Shown here one piece after another: positions 51,533-59,685 of a DNA stretch of 64,000 bases. Origin of the DNA: Rathayibacter sp. VKM Ac-2857 (GTDB lineage: Bacteria; Actinomycetota; Actinomycetes; Actinomycetales; Microbacteriaceae); assembly GCF_013205025.1 (NCBI RefSeq), contig NZ_JABMLE010000003.1, positions 434,001 through 498,000 of the forward strand, given 5' to 3'. The notes under the pieces are model-generated. The model did not search any database, had not been told where the DNA came from, and saw only the letters and a list, made by a program, of their open reading frames with translations. The position numbers and the translations under genes are program-made. Numbering within the stretch: the stretch's first letter is position 1; every line of letters begins with the position of its first letter.

Positions 51533-52144
51533 GTGAACATCGACCGCCTCGCCACCCGCTACGAGATCGCCCTGCCCGCCTGGATCGAGGACGCCGTGCG
51601 CGACGTCCCGGAGGTCCTGCCCGAGCGCGAGGACCGCATGGCCCTCGTGCACGCGCTCGCCGACCGCAACTTCCGCGAGGGCAACGGCGGTCCGTTCGCC
51701 GCGATCGTCGTGGAGCGCGACTCCGGCCGCGTGGTCTCGGTGGGCGTGAACGTGGTGCTGGGCAGCGGGGTCTCCTCCGGGCACGCGGAGGTCACCGCGC
51801 TGGGTCTCGCGCAGACCGCCCTCGGCTCGTGGGACCTGGGCGGCGAGGGGCTGCCGGCGCACGAGCTGGTCGTGAACTGGCGGCCGTGCGTGCAGTGCTA
51901 CGGAGCGACGCTGTGGTCGGGTGTGCGGCGCCTGGTGGTCGCGGGGTCGGGTCCGGAGCTGGAGGAGATCTCCACGTTCGACGAGGGTCCGATGCGCGAG
52001 GACTGGGCCGCGCAGTTCGAGGCGCGCGGCATCGAGGTCGTCGACGGCGTGCTCCGCGACGAGGCGCTGGAGGTCTTCCGCGCCTACCGCGCGCACGTGG
52101 ACGCGGGCGAGGTGCTCGTCTACAACGCCCGCGCCGCCGACTGA
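51533..52144 (+). CDS. Nucleoside/cytidine deaminase-like zinc hydrolase
   Basis: 203 aa. Zinc motifs GHAEVTAL (His, catalytic Glu) and RPCVQCYGA (two Cys) place it in the CMP/dCMP-guanine deaminase superfamily; GGPFAAIVVERDSG is the substrate strand. GTG 51533 with AGGAGGA. Its role beside a sugar oxidase and isomerase is unclear: it may act on a nucleoside or an amino-sugar derivative. Confidence 0.85.
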   Translation: MNIDRLATRYEIALPAWIEDAVRDVPEVLPEREDRMALVHALADRNFREGNGGPFAAIVVERDSGRVVSVGVNVVLGSGVSSGHAEVTALGLAQTALGSWDLGGEGLPAHELVVNWRPCVQCYGATLWSGVRRLVVAGSGPELEEISTFDEGPMREDWAAQFEARGIEVVDGVLRDEALEVFRAYRAHVDAGEVLVYNARAAD

Positions 52145-52191
52145 GCCGTCGCCGCTCCCGTCTCCGCTCCACTCGACTCGAAAGGCCCGCC

Positions 52192-53145
52192 ATGCTCCGC
52201 CGCTCCCAGTTCGCCCTCAACGCCATCCAGTGGATCAACGTGAAGGCCGACCCCGCCGACCCGACGAGCGAATCGCTCTGGCGCTTCGCCGACCCGGACT
52301 TCCGGGACGACTACCCGGACGTGCTCCGCGAGATCCGCGAGTCCGGCTTCGGCGCCACGATGCTGGAAGTCCTCGCGACGCAGACCCTGCAGGACTACGC
52401 CCGGATGATCGAGGACTCCGGCCTCGCGCTCGCCCCCGGCTACGCCTCGATCGCCCTCCCCGAGGACCACGGCCGCAGCTTCCAGCGCGGCTCGGCCGAG
52501 TGGATCCACTGGTTCGACGGCGTGCGCCGCAAAGCGGAGGAATCGAACTACGTCGGTCTCGACACGGTGTTCCTCGCACCGGAGGTGAGCTTCGAGCCGG
52601 GAGTGGTCCGCACGCGCGAGGCCGTGGCGGTCGGTGCCCTGTTCGACGAGGCGCGGCTCGACCGCGTGATCGAGCTCCTGGGCGATGCGGCGGAGGTGCT
52701 GCGCGCTGAGGGCGTCCGCGCCGGACTGCACAACCACGTCGGGACCTGGGTCGAGACGGAGCACGAGATCGACCGCGTGCTCGGCGCGATCGACGCCGAC
52801 CTGCTCGGCGCCTCGTTCGACGTCGGCCACCTGGTCTGGGCGGGGATCGACCCGATCGCGATCCTGCGGCGCTACTCCGACCGGCTCGTGGATCTGCACA
52901 TCAAGGACCTCGATCTCGGCATCGCGGAGGCCAGCCGGGCGACGCCGACCGCCTACGACCGCGCCACCGACAGCGGGATCTTCCTCGAGCCCGGCCTCGG
53001 CGGCATCGATCTCGACGGAGTGCTGGCCGCCCTGCCCGGGGAATTCGGCGGATGGATCATCGTCGAGGTCGACCGGGCGAGCATGCCGCCCACGGACAGC
53101 GCCAAGGTCAGCGCGACGTGGGTCGATCGGGTGACTGCGCACTGA
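52192..53145 (+). CDS. Sugar phosphate isomerase/epimerase-like TIM barrel protein
   Basis: 317 aa, AP-endonuclease-2-like fold. Metal-site segments: GLHNHVGT, ASFDVGHLVWAG, DLHIKDLDLG and the final IIVEVDRA. Such proteins isomerise or epimerise ketoses, dehydrate inosose, or eliminate 3-keto-glycosides. AAAGG precedes ATG 52192. It is the last gene of the ABC/ROK/GMC unit. No DUF6379-type partner, as in known C-deglycosidases, is seen next to it. Confidence 0.87.
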   Translation: MLRRSQFALNAIQWINVKADPADPTSESLWRFADPDFRDDYPDVLREIRESGFGATMLEVLATQTLQDYARMIEDSGLALAPGYASIALPEDHGRSFQRGSAEWIHWFDGVRRKAEESNYVGLDTVFLAPEVSFEPGVVRTREAVAVGALFDEARLDRVIELLGDAAEVLRAEGVRAGLHNHVGTWVETEHEIDRVLGAIDADLLGASFDVGHLVWAGIDPIAILRRYSDRLVDLHIKDLDLGIAEASRATPTAYDRATDSGIFLEPGLGGIDLDGVLAALPGEFGGWIIVEVDRASMPPTDSAKVSATWVDRVTAH

Positions 53146-53279
53146 CGGGCCGATCGAGCGCCGGTCCGCGGGCGACGTCACTCACCTCGCCCCTGGGCTG
53201 TTCCGCGAGCCCCCTCCACGACGACCGGCATGCCCACGTGCTTCAACCCATCGGGCTCACCGCCCCCGTCGACGACGAG

Positions 53280-53867
53280 TCAGCCCTCAGGGTGGAGGCT
53301 CGTGTCGGCAGGCCCGGTCCGCCAGGCGGCGAAATGGACCGTGAGGTCGTCGCTGGACGGCGCGCAGCAGAACGGCCCCGCGGACACCGCCGCCTCGGGG
53401 TCGAGGGGCGCGACTCGTACCAGTCGCCACGGCTCGTCGTCCGCGCGGGCCCGGACGGTCAGGGCGTCGCCGGACCGGCTGGCGCGCACCGTGACGAGCC
53501 GTCCGTGCCAGTCCGGGACGGGCGAGAGCGACCAGTCCGAGACGCCGCGGGTGACGACCGCACCGAGGCTGTCCTGGCCGTCGCTCCGCTCGACACCGGT
53601 CTTGATCCAGGTCGCGTCGTCGACCTTCACGAAGATCCCGGCCTGGTCGAACTGGGCGGAGAAGTCGAGGCGGAAGGACACCTCGACGGCCGTGTCCTGC
53701 TCGAGCGGCGCGAGGAGGGCGTGCTCGGTGTCGTGAACGAACCCGTAGGAGGTGATGCGCCAGGCGTCGCTCTCCTGCTTCGCCGTGACCCGCAGCCCGT
53801 CCTCCGCGATGTCGGAGCGGGCGGGTGCGGTGGTCCAGGAGCCGGAGGCCCAGTCGATGTCCATCAT
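53280..53867 (-). CDS. DUF1349 family protein (concanavalin-like fold)
   Basis: 195 aa. The segments YGFVHDTEHALLAPL, VEVSFRLDFSAQFDQAGIFVKVDDATWIKTGVE and GPFCCAPSSDDLTVHF are the DUF1349 pattern: a beta-jelly-roll likely to bind carbohydrate. No signal peptide. The first ATG is at 53867, and a -10 TACACT (53875-53880 on the minus strand) ends 7 nt upstream, so a leaderless mRNA is predicted; a perfect palindrome covers that -10. It is convergent with the isomerase gene. Function unknown. Confidence 0.83.
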   Translation of the reverse strand: MMDIDWASGSWTTAPARSDIAEDGLRVTAKQESDAWRITSYGFVHDTEHALLAPLEQDTAVEVSFRLDFSAQFDQAGIFVKVDDATWIKTGVERSDGQDSLGAVVTRGVSDWSLSPVPDWHGRLVTVRASRSGDALTVRARADDEPWRLVRVAPLDPEAAVSAGPFCCAPSSDDLTVHFAAWRTGPADTSLHPEG

Positions 53868-54480
53868 GACGATAAGTGTACGATCGTACACATTGATCTG
53901 TCTCCAGGCACCGCTAGCGGGTCCGAAGGACGGCGCTCCGTCCTCGAGTCACGGCGCGCCAGCGTCAGCAGCCCACCCAGGCCGAGGAGGAGCGCTGCGG
54001 CTGCCCATAGCCAGCCTCCATCGGAGCCGGTCGACGCGAGACCCCCGCCATTCGAGCCGTGCGCGCCGGTCGTCGGCGCGCTGGCGCTGCTCGAAGGCTG
54101 GGGCGCTGCTCCAGGGTTCGGAGTCGGGCTTCGCGTCGCAGGGGGAGCCGGCGTGACTGTGAGGGCGACAGCGACCTCAGCGCCGTCGGCGCGCACGGCG
54201 GCGGCGGCGCTGTTGCCAGCGGGTGTCGAAGCGGGCACGGTCAGCACTGCTCTGGGTGACGCTCCTGAGGGTGACGGGTCCGACGAGGCCTGCAGGCTGC
54301 AGGACCTTGCCGTCCTCGTGAATGACGTACGCCTGGTACTGCGTGTACGCCGTCGGATCGCTGATGTACAGCCCGGCCGATCCGGCACGCCGGTTGGTTT
54401 TCACCGGCTGGACGTTGATCTCGATGAGATTCTCACCGTCGATGAGAGCGGGAGCGATGTCGACCGTGGAGTATCGACCG
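53864..54480 (-). pseudogene. 3' relic of an LPXTG-type surface protein, frameshifted
   Basis: The upstream part reads STVDIAPALIDGENLIEINV, then TNRRAGSAGLYIS and VIHEDGKVLQPAG in one frame. At about 54246-54260 the frame changes by one base and continues as AVLTVPASTPAGNSAAAA, a Pro/Ser-rich wall-spanning stretch, LASTG sorting motif, hydrophobic helix WLWAAAALLLGLGGLLTL and ARRDSR. No N-terminal part exists; the MFS gene begins right behind. It appears to be the tail of a secreted glycoside-active enzyme anchored by sortase. Confidence 0.72.
53876..53891. promoter_or_regulatory. Palindromic operator over the DUF1349 promoter
   Basis: GTGTACGATCGTACAC, a perfect 16-bp palindrome overlapping the minus-strand -10. 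The pattern fits GntR- or TetR-type sites; no such regulator gene is adjacent. Confidence 0.62.
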
Positions 54481-54494
54481 AGCGGTCGGCTCGG

Positions 54495-55844
54495 TCAGCG
54501 CACCGAGCGGATCCGGAGGATGACGAGGCCACCCGCGATGACCACTGCGGCGGCGAGGAAGAACAGGATCGAGTAGTTCTTGTCGCCATTGGCGGCGACT
54601 CCGATCCCGACGAAGATCGGGGCGATGAGGGGGGCGACGGACTGGGGGATGGTCGCAGCGAATCCGATGATGCCCATGTACCGGCCAGCGTCCGTCTCGC
54701 GCTCGGGGAGCACGTCCAGCAGGAGCGCCTGGTCGACGGCGGAGAAGGTGCCGATGCCGAGCGCGGTGAGAGCGCCTCCGATGTAGAGCATCTCGATGCC
54801 GGGGGCGAGTCCGGTCACGATCGCGCCTCCCGCGTAGATCAGAGCCGAGACGAGGACGAAGACTCGTCGGCGCTTGAGCTTGTCGGAGAGGAATCCGCCA
54901 CCGATCGCGCCGAGGGTCGTCGCCACGAGGCCGATGAGGGACAGGGGCACGAGCACGCCGGCGACCTCCTGCAAGGTCACGCCGAGTCGCTGAGCGAAGA
55001 AGTACGCCGTGTAGGTCGTGCTCAGTGCGAGACCGAAGTAGAAGAGGAAGCGTCCGAGCCAGTTCCAGGCGTAGTCCTTGTGCTTGCGGGGGTTGAAGAC
55101 GAACTTGGTCAGGATCACGGGGAGGCTGAGGCGTCCGTTGAGGGGCATCTCCCGACTGTCGGCCTCCTTGATGAAACCGACGAACGCGAGCGTCAGGACG
55201 ATGCCGATGGCGCCGGGGACCAGGAACAAAAGGAGGTTGTCGTATGCGAGAGCTCCCGCGATGCCCACACCCAGTGCCGGCGCGACCTGGGTCGCGAATC
55301 CACCCAGGCCCGCGACCTTGCCCCGCTGTGCCGGGGAGAGCCTGTCGGCGGTGCTCGTCGTGACACCGGAGAGGGCGCCTGCACCCCACCCGATCTGGGA
55401 CAGGATCCAGCCCAGCGCCAGAACCGGGATGGACGTCGCCGTCGCCATGATGAACAGGGCGATCGTTCCGACCACGACACCGCCGAGGATGAACGGCCGT
55501 CGGCGTCCGAAGCGGGAGCGGGTCCGGTCGCTCAGCATGCCGAAGAGAGGCGTGGTGATCACCGCGGCCAGCGCTCCCAGACCCGTGATGTAGCCGAGCA
55601 CCTCCTCCTGCCCCGGCGCGATCTGGGACACCTTGATCGCGAGCGAGATAGCGATCGGCGTGATGAAGGCGACGAAGATGCCGAACTGAGCGAGCACGAC
55701 GAACCAGATGTACTTCGTGCCGACGGGCTTCTGAGAGAGCAGCGGCGCTGTCTTCAGGGAGAAGTCGTCCGCGACCGCCGCCTGCGGGATCGGGTACGGC
55801 ACGGGGGGCGTCTGGGACTCGGGTCCCTCGAAGCTGTTGGTCAT
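54495..55844 (-). CDS. MFS sugar transporter (module B)
   Basis: 449 aa, 12 helices with a 35-residue cytoplasmic N-terminus. MLSDRTRSRFGRRRPFILGG is the loop 2-3 signature of the SLC45/GPH-like sugar transporters, and GGGFLSDKLKRRRVFV its repeat in the C-half. Probably imports a disaccharide or glycoside by H+ symport for the cytoplasmic GH78/GH3 pair. ATG 55844. Two LacI-3 operator candidates lie 27-76 bp upstream. Confidence 0.88.
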   Translation of the reverse strand: MTNSFEGPESQTPPVPYPIPQAAVADDFSLKTAPLLSQKPVGTKYIWFVVLAQFGIFVAFITPIAISLAIKVSQIAPGQEEVLGYITGLGALAAVITTPLFGMLSDRTRSRFGRRRPFILGGVVVGTIALFIMATATSIPVLALGWILSQIGWGAGALSGVTTSTADRLSPAQRGKVAGLGGFATQVAPALGVGIAGALAYDNLLLFLVPGAIGIVLTLAFVGFIKEADSREMPLNGRLSLPVILTKFVFNPRKHKDYAWNWLGRFLFYFGLALSTTYTAYFFAQRLGVTLQEVAGVLVPLSLIGLVATTLGAIGGGFLSDKLKRRRVFVLVSALIYAGGAIVTGLAPGIEMLYIGGALTALGIGTFSAVDQALLLDVLPERETDAGRYMGIIGFAATIPQSVAPLIAPIFVGIGVAANGDKNYSILFFLAAAVVIAGGLVILRIRSVR

Positions 55845-55870
55845 GAGACTCCATCGTCGATTCGACAGCG

Positions 55871-55920
55871 CTAGCGCGCGCTACCTGAGGACAGTATCGC
55901 GGAGGACTAGCGCGCGCAAC
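55871..55920. promoter_or_regulatory. LacI-3 operators, MFS side
   Basis: CTAGCGCGCGCTAC (55871-55884) and CTAGCGCGCGCAAC (55907-55920) are near-palindromes 36 bp apart in the promoter of the module B transporter. Confidence 0.7.
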
Positions 55921-56031
55921 TGATCTGCCGCGGAAACCTCGGTCGCCGACACCCGCGAGCTCTCAGGCGTCGATCAGGACCGCTCCGCCTCGCTCAACGA
56001 CGCGAGGCGGCGGCCATCGGGGTGCGGCCGG

Positions 56032-57021
56032 TCAGGAGGATTCGCGCTCGATCAGGGACACCTGCTGGTCGGGGACCGTCGCGGGTGCGGACTCGCCCTT
56101 CGCGGCGGCGAGGGCGAGCTGTGCGAAGTAGCGTCCCAAGCCGGCGTCATCGACGTGCACAGAGGTGAGCGCCGGCAGGAACACGCGCGCCAGCGGCGAG
56201 TCGTCGTGACCGACGACGGCGAGGTCTGCCGGGACGGCGAGCCCGAGTCGAACGGCGGCGCCGACCACCAGCGCGGCGATGTCGTCGTTGTAGGCCACGA
56301 CGCCGGTGATCCCGGCACGGTGCCACTGGGCAACCAGCTCCTTCACGTGATCACCGTCGACGTCGACCCGCTCGAGGCCGAGGATCCCGCTCGCAAGCGC
56401 CGCCGCCGCCGCGACCGCGAACCGCGACGCGACGAGCTCGCCGAGGCGCGGGTCGGAAGAGGCCGCGAAGACGATCCGGCGATGCCCCCTCGCAAGAAGG
56501 TGCTCGACCTGCAGCCGAGGCCCTCCCGTGAAGGAGAGCTCGCCTCGCTCGGTGCGGTCCTCCGGTGCGGGGATCACGACGGGCACCCCGGCTGCGCGGA
56601 TCTCCTCGACCCGCTCGGACGTGAACGGCATCATCCCCATCACGACGTCCGGCTGCAGCGTCTCCCAGAGCGGCCGCGCCTTGCCGCCGGCATGCGGTGT
56701 CATCGTGACCAGGGAGTAGCCGGCCTCGTCGAGCGCGATCGACGCCTCGTCGACGTGCCGGCGCATGCTGTACTCCATCGGCCAGTCGGGCAGCACCAGG
56801 AGGATGATGCGGCTCCGGCCGCGAGCCAGCGCTTGCGCGGCGAGGTGCGGGCGGTAGCCCAGGCGACGGGCGGCATCGAGGACCCGGGTCTTGGTCGCCT
56901 CGGAGATCGTCTGACCGGGGGTGTCGTTCAGGACGAAGCCGACGGTCGCCCGCGAGACGCCGACAGCACGCGCGATGTCGGCCGCGGTCACCCGCTTCTC
57001 CGTCGCCGTCGTGTTCGTCAT
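56032..57021 (-). CDS. LacI-family regulator 3 (rhamnoside module B)
   Basis: 329 aa. HTH with recognition segment SRATVGFVLN, differing from SKTTVSYVLN of regulators 1 and 2 in K/R, T/A, S/G and Y/F, and effector domain opening LLVLPDWPM. ATG 57021. It lies between the transporter and GH78-2 genes, each of which has two CTAGCGCG-type sites instead of the ACTGATTC-type of module A. The changed helix together with the changed operator supports specific control of module B. Confidence 0.92.
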   Translation of the reverse strand: MTNTTATEKRVTAADIARAVGVSRATVGFVLNDTPGQTISEATKTRVLDAARRLGYRPHLAAQALARGRSRIILLVLPDWPMEYSMRRHVDEASIALDEAGYSLVTMTPHAGGKARPLWETLQPDVVMGMMPFTSERVEEIRAAGVPVVIPAPEDRTERGELSFTGGPRLQVEHLLARGHRRIVFAASSDPRLGELVASRFAVAAAAALASGILGLERVDVDGDHVKELVAQWHRAGITGVVAYNDDIAALVVGAAVRLGLAVPADLAVVGHDDSPLARVFLPALTSVHVDDAGLGRYFAQLALAAAKGESAPATVPDQQVSLIERESS

Positions 57022-57106
57022 GCCGTTCCGTCCCCAGTCGATGAGCAGCCTACGGCCTGTCCACCCGAGCTGCTCCGGCGTCGGCAGCTGTCGGGGAGCG
57101 GCCCCG

Positions 57107-57158
57107 GTTGCGCGTGCTAGCGAACCGAAGTAGCCTCTCGACAACTAGCCCGCGCTAG
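57107..57158. promoter_or_regulatory. LacI-3 operators, GH78-2 side
   Basis: GTTGCGCGTGCTAG (57107-57120) matches the reverse complement of 55907-55920 at 13 of 14 bases. CTAGCCCGCGCTAG (57145-57158) is a palindrome with one mismatched pair. Both lie between regulator 3 and GH78-2, whose ATG is 34 bp further on. Confidence 0.72.
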
Positions 57159-57192
57159 CGCCGTCTGCTGCCGACAATGGAGTCCTCCTCTG

Positions 57193-59685
57193 ATGCTCGT
57201 TCCCTCGTCCGCCGTCTTCATCGCACCCCTCTCGACCACCGGCGACGCCGACGAACCCGCGTCGTATCTGCGACAGGAGTTCGACGTCGCCGAGCTGCCC
57301 GTTCGAGCGACGCTGCGCAGCACCGCAGTCGGGCTGATCGAGCCGCATCTGAACGGCGACATCGTCGGCGACGAGGTCCTCGCACCGGGGTGGACCTCGT
57401 ACCGGCACCGCCTCGTGGTCAGCAGTCACGACGTCACCTCCCTCGTCGTGATCGGCGGGAACGCCGTCGGCGCCGTCCTCGGCGAGGGCTGGGCGGTGGG
57501 CCGCCTGGGCTGGGAGGAGAAGCGGCGCCATTACTCGGACAAGCCGGCCGCCTGGCTGCAGCTCGAGCTCGAGTACTCCGACGGCCGCACCGAGATCATC
57601 GGCAGCGGGACGGACTTCCGCGCGGCGACCGGCGGCGTGCGGGCGAACAGCATCTACGACGGCGAGGAGTACGACGCCCGTCTCGAACCGATCGGCTGGG
57701 ACAGCGCCGGCTTCGACGACTCCGCGTGGGGCGACGTCGAGCGCGTCGACTGGCCCCTCGACGCGCTTGTCGAGCCGATCGCACCTCCGATCCGCCGGAT
57801 CGAGGAACTGGCCCCGGTCGAGATCCTGACCACCCCCGCCGGCCGCACCGTCGTCGACTTCGGCCAGAACATCTCCGGCTGGGTCCGCCTGTCCGTCAGC
57901 GGACCCGAGGGCACGACGATCACCCTCCGCCACTCCGAGGTGCTGATCGGCGGCGAGGCCGACTTCGAGACCATCCGCACCGCCGCCGCGACCGACCGGT
58001 TCACGCTGCGCGGCGAGGGTACCGAGACATGGGAGCCGCGCTTCACGTTCCACGGCTTCCGCTACGTCGAGATCGACGGCTGGCTGGGGGAGCTCGACGC
58101 GTCCGCCCTGCGCGCCGTCGTGGTCCACTCCGACATGACCCGCACGGGCTGGCTCGAGACGTCGGAGCCGCTGCTGAACCAGCTGCACTCCAACGCCGTC
58201 TGGTCGATGCGCGACAACTTCGTCGGAGTCCCCACCGACTGCCCGCAGCGGGACGAGCGCCTGGGCTGGACGGGCGACATCAACGCCTTCGCGCCGACGG
58301 CCGCGTTCCTCTACGACGTGCGCGGAGTGCTCGGCTCGTGGCTGCGCGACCTCGCCGTCGAGCAGGAGGAGAAGGGCTTCGTGCCGTGGGTCGTCCCGGA
58401 CGTCCTCTCCATGCCGTCCTCGCCGACGGCGCTCTGGAGCGATGTCGCGGTGAGCCTGCCCTGGGCGCTGTACCGCGAGTACGGCGACGAGCGGATCCTG
58501 GTCGACGCCTACGACTCGATGACGGCGTTCATCCGGCAGGTCGCCGGTCTCCTCGACGAGAACGGGCTGTGGAGCAGGGGCTTCCAGTACGGGGACTGGC
58601 TCGACCCGGACGCGCCGAACGACAATCCCGCCGGTGGCAAGACCGACCGCTACCTCGTCGCGGCCGCCTACCTCTGCCGCACGACCCGCGAGATGACGGA
58701 CACCGCCTCCGTGCTCGGCCGCACCGCCGAAGCCGAGGAGTTCCGCGCTCTCGCGCAGCGGGTGCACGCGGCCTTCCTCGACGAGTTCGTGTCGAAGACC
58801 GGGCGCGTGGTGAACGAGACCGCGACCGCGTACGCCCTCGCGATCACCTTCGACCTCCTCGACGACGCCCAGAAGGCGCACGCCGGCGATCGGCTCGCCG
58901 ACATCGTCGCCCGCGCCGGCTACCGGATCTCGACCGGCTTCGCCGGGACGCCGCTCGTCACGGACGCACTCTCCGCCACCGGCCATCTCGACGAGGCGTA
59001 CCTGCTGCTGCTCGAGACCGGCTGCCCCTCCTTCCTCTACCCGGTGACGATGGGCGCGACCACGATCTGGGAGCGCTGGGACTCCGTCCGCCCCGACGGC
59101 ACGATCAATCCCTCGGGCATGACCTCGCTCAACCACTACGCGCTCGGCGCCGTCGTCGACTGGATGCACCGCACCATCGGCGGCGTGACCGCCATCGAGC
59201 CCGGGTACCGCCGGATGCGCATCGCTCCGCTGCCCGGGGGAGGACTCACCTCGGCCACCCTGCTGCACACGACCGCGCAGGGAGAGGTCCGCGTCGCCTG
59301 GCGCCTCGAGGGCGGAACCGTCACCTTCGACGTGACCGTCCCCGACGGCACCACCGCCGAAGTGCTGCTCCCGCTGAGCACTGATCGCCAGAGCATCGAC
59401 GTCCCGGCAGGGGAGCACCACTGGAGCTACGACGTCGATCCGGCGGAGGTCCGCGGCTCGTTCGATCTCGACTCGACCCTCGGCCAGATCGCCGGAGACG
59501 CCGAGGCCTGGCGTCGGTTCACCGAGGTCTTCACGCGCTCCTTCCCGGGCGTCCCGCTCGACGGGCGCGCTCCGGAGGCGGCGGGCATGCCTGTCCGCAC
59601 CCTGCTCGACTACCTCCCCGGCGTCTCCGACGAGTTCCGCGCCGACCTGACCACCTCTCTCACTTCGACCGGAGCCTCCGCATGA
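57193..59685 (+). CDS. GH78 alpha-L-rhamnosidase 2
   Basis: 830 aa. TVVDFGQNISGWVRLSVSGP and CPQRDERLGWTGDINAF (D354, E355) with GATTIWERWDS and MTSLNHYALGAV. The protein aligns from end to end with GH78-1 (34673-37144), including the C-terminal helical tail. No signal peptide: cytoplasmic removal of terminal rhamnose. Its stop overlaps the GH3-2 start (ATGA), so the two enzymes are made together. Confidence 0.95.
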   Translation: MLVPSSAVFIAPLSTTGDADEPASYLRQEFDVAELPVRATLRSTAVGLIEPHLNGDIVGDEVLAPGWTSYRHRLVVSSHDVTSLVVIGGNAVGAVLGEGWAVGRLGWEEKRRHYSDKPAAWLQLELEYSDGRTEIIGSGTDFRAATGGVRANSIYDGEEYDARLEPIGWDSAGFDDSAWGDVERVDWPLDALVEPIAPPIRRIEELAPVEILTTPAGRTVVDFGQNISGWVRLSVSGPEGTTITLRHSEVLIGGEADFETIRTAAATDRFTLRGEGTETWEPRFTFHGFRYVEIDGWLGELDASALRAVVVHSDMTRTGWLETSEPLLNQLHSNAVWSMRDNFVGVPTDCPQRDERLGWTGDINAFAPTAAFLYDVRGVLGSWLRDLAVEQEEKGFVPWVVPDVLSMPSSPTALWSDVAVSLPWALYREYGDERILVDAYDSMTAFIRQVAGLLDENGLWSRGFQYGDWLDPDAPNDNPAGGKTDRYLVAAAYLCRTTREMTDTASVLGRTAEAEEFRALAQRVHAAFLDEFVSKTGRVVNETATAYALAITFDLLDDAQKAHAGDRLADIVARAGYRISTGFAGTPLVTDALSATGHLDEAYLLLLETGCPSFLYPVTMGATTIWERWDSVRPDGTINPSGMTSLNHYALGAVVDWMHRTIGGVTAIEPGYRRMRIAPLPGGGLTSATLLHTTAQGEVRVAWRLEGGTVTFDVTVPDGTTAEVLLPLSTDRQSIDVPAGEHHWSYDVDPAEVRGSFDLDSTLGQIAGDAEAWRRFTEVFTRSFPGVPLDGRAPEAAGMPVRTLLDYLPGVSDEFRADLTTSLTSTGASA

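Noticed and set aside
57145-59421. Very long open frame on the minus strand opposite GH78-2
   Set aside because: Low-complexity Arg/Gly/Glu-rich translation with no family features; a GC-skew shadow of the rhamnosidase gene. The same holds for the long frames opposite the DhaKL, FGGY, GH3 and oxidase genes.
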